In this document: piece after piece, positions 5,683 through 6,588 of the stretch
Position numbering within the stretch: the stretch's first letter is position 1
Layout: every line of letters starts with the position of its first letter
Assembly (NCBI GenBank): GCA_900754755.1
Contig: CAAEEC010000280.1
Location: 1-6,588, forward strand
Reading direction: 5' to 3'
DNA length: 6,588 nt
DNA from: Clostridia bacterium
GTDB lineage: Bacteria > Bacillota > Clostridia > Christensenellales > Aristaeellaceae
Notes under the pieces: model-generated
Databases searched by the model: none
The model's input: the letters and a program-made list of their open reading frames with translations, nothing else
Told to the model about the DNA's origin: nothing
Translations under genes and position numbers: made by a program

Positions 5683-6393
5683 CTATTCTTCTTCCGCGAG
5701 TTGCCAGCCGCAATCGCCGTGATAAATCATCAGGCGCGTCATGCCGCCATCGATCACGATGGTTTCGCCGGTGATAAAGCCCGCCTTTTCGGAGCACAGG
5801 AACAGCGCCATGTGGGCGATGTCCATGGGGTTGCCCACCCGGCCCGCGGGATGCTGGCGCGCGTCCGGCCCGGCATAAACGCGGCCCGCAGTGTCGATCC
5901 AGCCAGGGGCAATCGCGTTTACGCGCACACGGCCCGCAAGGCTGGCGGCCAGCGCGTGCGTGAGCGCGCCGATCCCGCCCTTGGCCGCCGAATAGCTCTC
6001 CGTCTGCGGCTGGCTCATGAATTCGCGCGTGGAAGAGATGTTCACAATGGCCGCGCCCGGCGCGAAATGCGGCAAAAATAGCTTGGTGAGGTAGAATGGC
6101 GCGGCCACGCCCACCCGCAACGAACACAGAAACTCCTCGTAAGAACAACTGTCGATCCCCTTCATGGGCGGCGGCGCGTTGTGAATCAGAAAATCCACCC
6201 GGCCAAAATCGGCGACCACCTTGGCGGCAAAGCGCTCCAGCGCGCCTTCGTCGCCTACGTCCCCCACAAAATAGGGATTTTCCTGCACGTCGATCACGGC
6301 GACGCGCGCGCCGTTTTGCGCAAATTCCCGCGCGATCGCCCGGCCAATGCCCTGCGCGCCGCCCGTCACGACGGCGACCTTTCCTGCGAACAT
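5683..6393 (-). CDS. Short-chain dehydrogenase/reductase (SDR), atypical
   Basis: The 236-residue cytoplasmic oxidoreductase is of classical SDR length and should use NAD(H) or NADP(H) on a carbonyl or alcohol. The Rossmann loop TGGAQGIG is at 10-17, and Asp35 at the end of the second strand (VAVIDVQ, 31-37) favours NAD(H). The active site shows Ser121, Tyr134 and Lys138 (YSAAK), then NAIAPGWIDT (159-168) and the closing IDGGMT (214-219). Two usual residues are changed: NNAG reads HNAP (71-74), and the Asn of the catalytic tetrad in the vNv-x-g-P-F segment reads Gly95 (RVGVAAPF, 93-100). The start is ATG 6391-6393 behind GGGGAGG (6407-6401). A longer in-frame-free ORF start upstream is not supported. 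A 5-bp hairpin, GGCGC-TTT-GCGCC (6411-6423), lies just before the ribosome site. No clear promoter is seen. The substrate is unknown. Confidence 0.92.
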   Translation of the reverse strand: MFAGKVAVVTGGAQGIGRAIAREFAQNGARVAVIDVQENPYFVGDVGDEGALERFAAKVVADFGRVDFLIHNAPPPMKGIDSCSYEEFLCSLRVGVAAPFYLTKLFLPHFAPGAAIVNISSTREFMSQPQTESYSAAKGGIGALTHALAASLAGRVRVNAIAPGWIDTAGRVYAGPDARQHPAGRVGNPMDIAHMALFLCSEKAGFITGETIVIDGGMTRLMIYHGDCGWQLAEEE

Positions 6394-6424
6394 GCTCTTT
6401 CCTCCCCTCGGGCGCTTTGCGCCG

Positions 6425-6588
6425 TTCAGACTGTCGAAAAACCAAAGAGAGGGGCAAAGTCCTTTCGCACTTCAATCGTCCCCGGCGGCGTGTACGGCGG
6501 GGGCGCACGAAGCGCGCGCCCTGTGGGCGAAACAGCGCGAAGTAAGCCCAATGAAGCAGGGAGTGCCGCAAGCGAGCCTGCGAGCGCA
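6425..6588 (-). repeat. Probable dispersed repeat, incomplete, with one open frame
   Basis: This stretch upstream of the SDR gene has no recognised gene. On the - strand one frame stays open from the window edge (6587) to TGA 6428-6426, 53 codons, without a ribosome site or ATG start in view. Its translation contains SLGLLRAVSPTGRALRAPPP and ends FAPLFGFSTV. I recall very similar tails on many short hypothetical proteins in gut Clostridia assemblies, which suggests a dispersed repeat rather than a gene; this is memory, not a search. Local structure includes CGCCC-TGT-GGGCG (6517-6529), an imperfect palindrome at 6502-6520 (GGCGC with GCGCC), and CGGCGG twice (6483-6488 and 6495-6500). The element continues beyond the window, so its left or inner end is unseen. 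It may carry the SDR promoter, but none is evident. Confidence 0.5.

Noticed and set aside
5627..6571. A 314-codon frame on the - strand overlapping the SDR gene
   Set aside because: It is an Arg-rich out-of-frame reading of the SDR gene and the right-end repeat, without domain features.
1..6588. An antibiotic resistance island made of CAT, GNAT and ABC-F
   Set aside because: The three genes lie in different transcription units, no integrase, transposase or attachment site is seen, base use looks even across the window, and the ABC-F and GNAT types are common housekeeping genes.

Overview
The window is GC-rich and densely packed. Nearly every gene starts behind a strong purine-rich Shine-Dalgarno, and the two promoters I can place are sigma-A types with an extended -10 (TGG before TATACT or TATAAT). 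The gene content (a DUF896/UPF0291 protein, a UPF0237 ACT protein next to a UPF0210/DUF711 protein, and a YdiF-like ABC-F ATPase) points to a high-GC member of the Firmicutes, most likely a Clostridia-type anaerobe. That placement rests on gene families and signals, not on any database search.

Layout, left to right: the last 33 codons of an ABC-transporter ATPase (2-103, +); an intact chloramphenicol acetyltransferase-family gene (143-766, -), convergent with it, with a leader that can fold two ways; a promoter at 856-884 driving a 57-residue two-helix membrane protein that starts at TTG (918-1091, +); a strong two-way intrinsic terminator (1094-1146); a DUF896 gene (1113-1349, -); and, only 31 bases away and divergent, a GNAT acetyltransferase (1381-1872, +). 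A weak terminator-like stem closes the following leftward operon. That operon reads ABC-F ATPase (5547-3625), ACT-domain protein (3571-3290), DUF711 protein (3274-1922), from an extended -10 promoter near 5626-5654. Upstream is a short-chain dehydrogenase/reductase with altered conserved positions (6393-5683, -). The right end (6425-6588) has no ordinary gene and looks like part of a dispersed repeat that keeps one reading frame open.

How the genes work together: the ACT and DUF711 genes are a known conserved pair of unknown function (the ACT domain probably senses a small ligand), here placed behind a ribosome-associated ABC-F ATPase. CAT, GNAT and ABC-F are each of a type that can protect against antibiotics, but they are not one operon, and the sequence does not show that this is a resistance island. 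I see no CRISPR array, tRNA, rRNA, transposase or phage gene. Most of the window is ordinary chromosome; the less ordinary points are the right-end repeat, the compact divergent and convergent junctions, the CAT leader and the unusual SDR active site.
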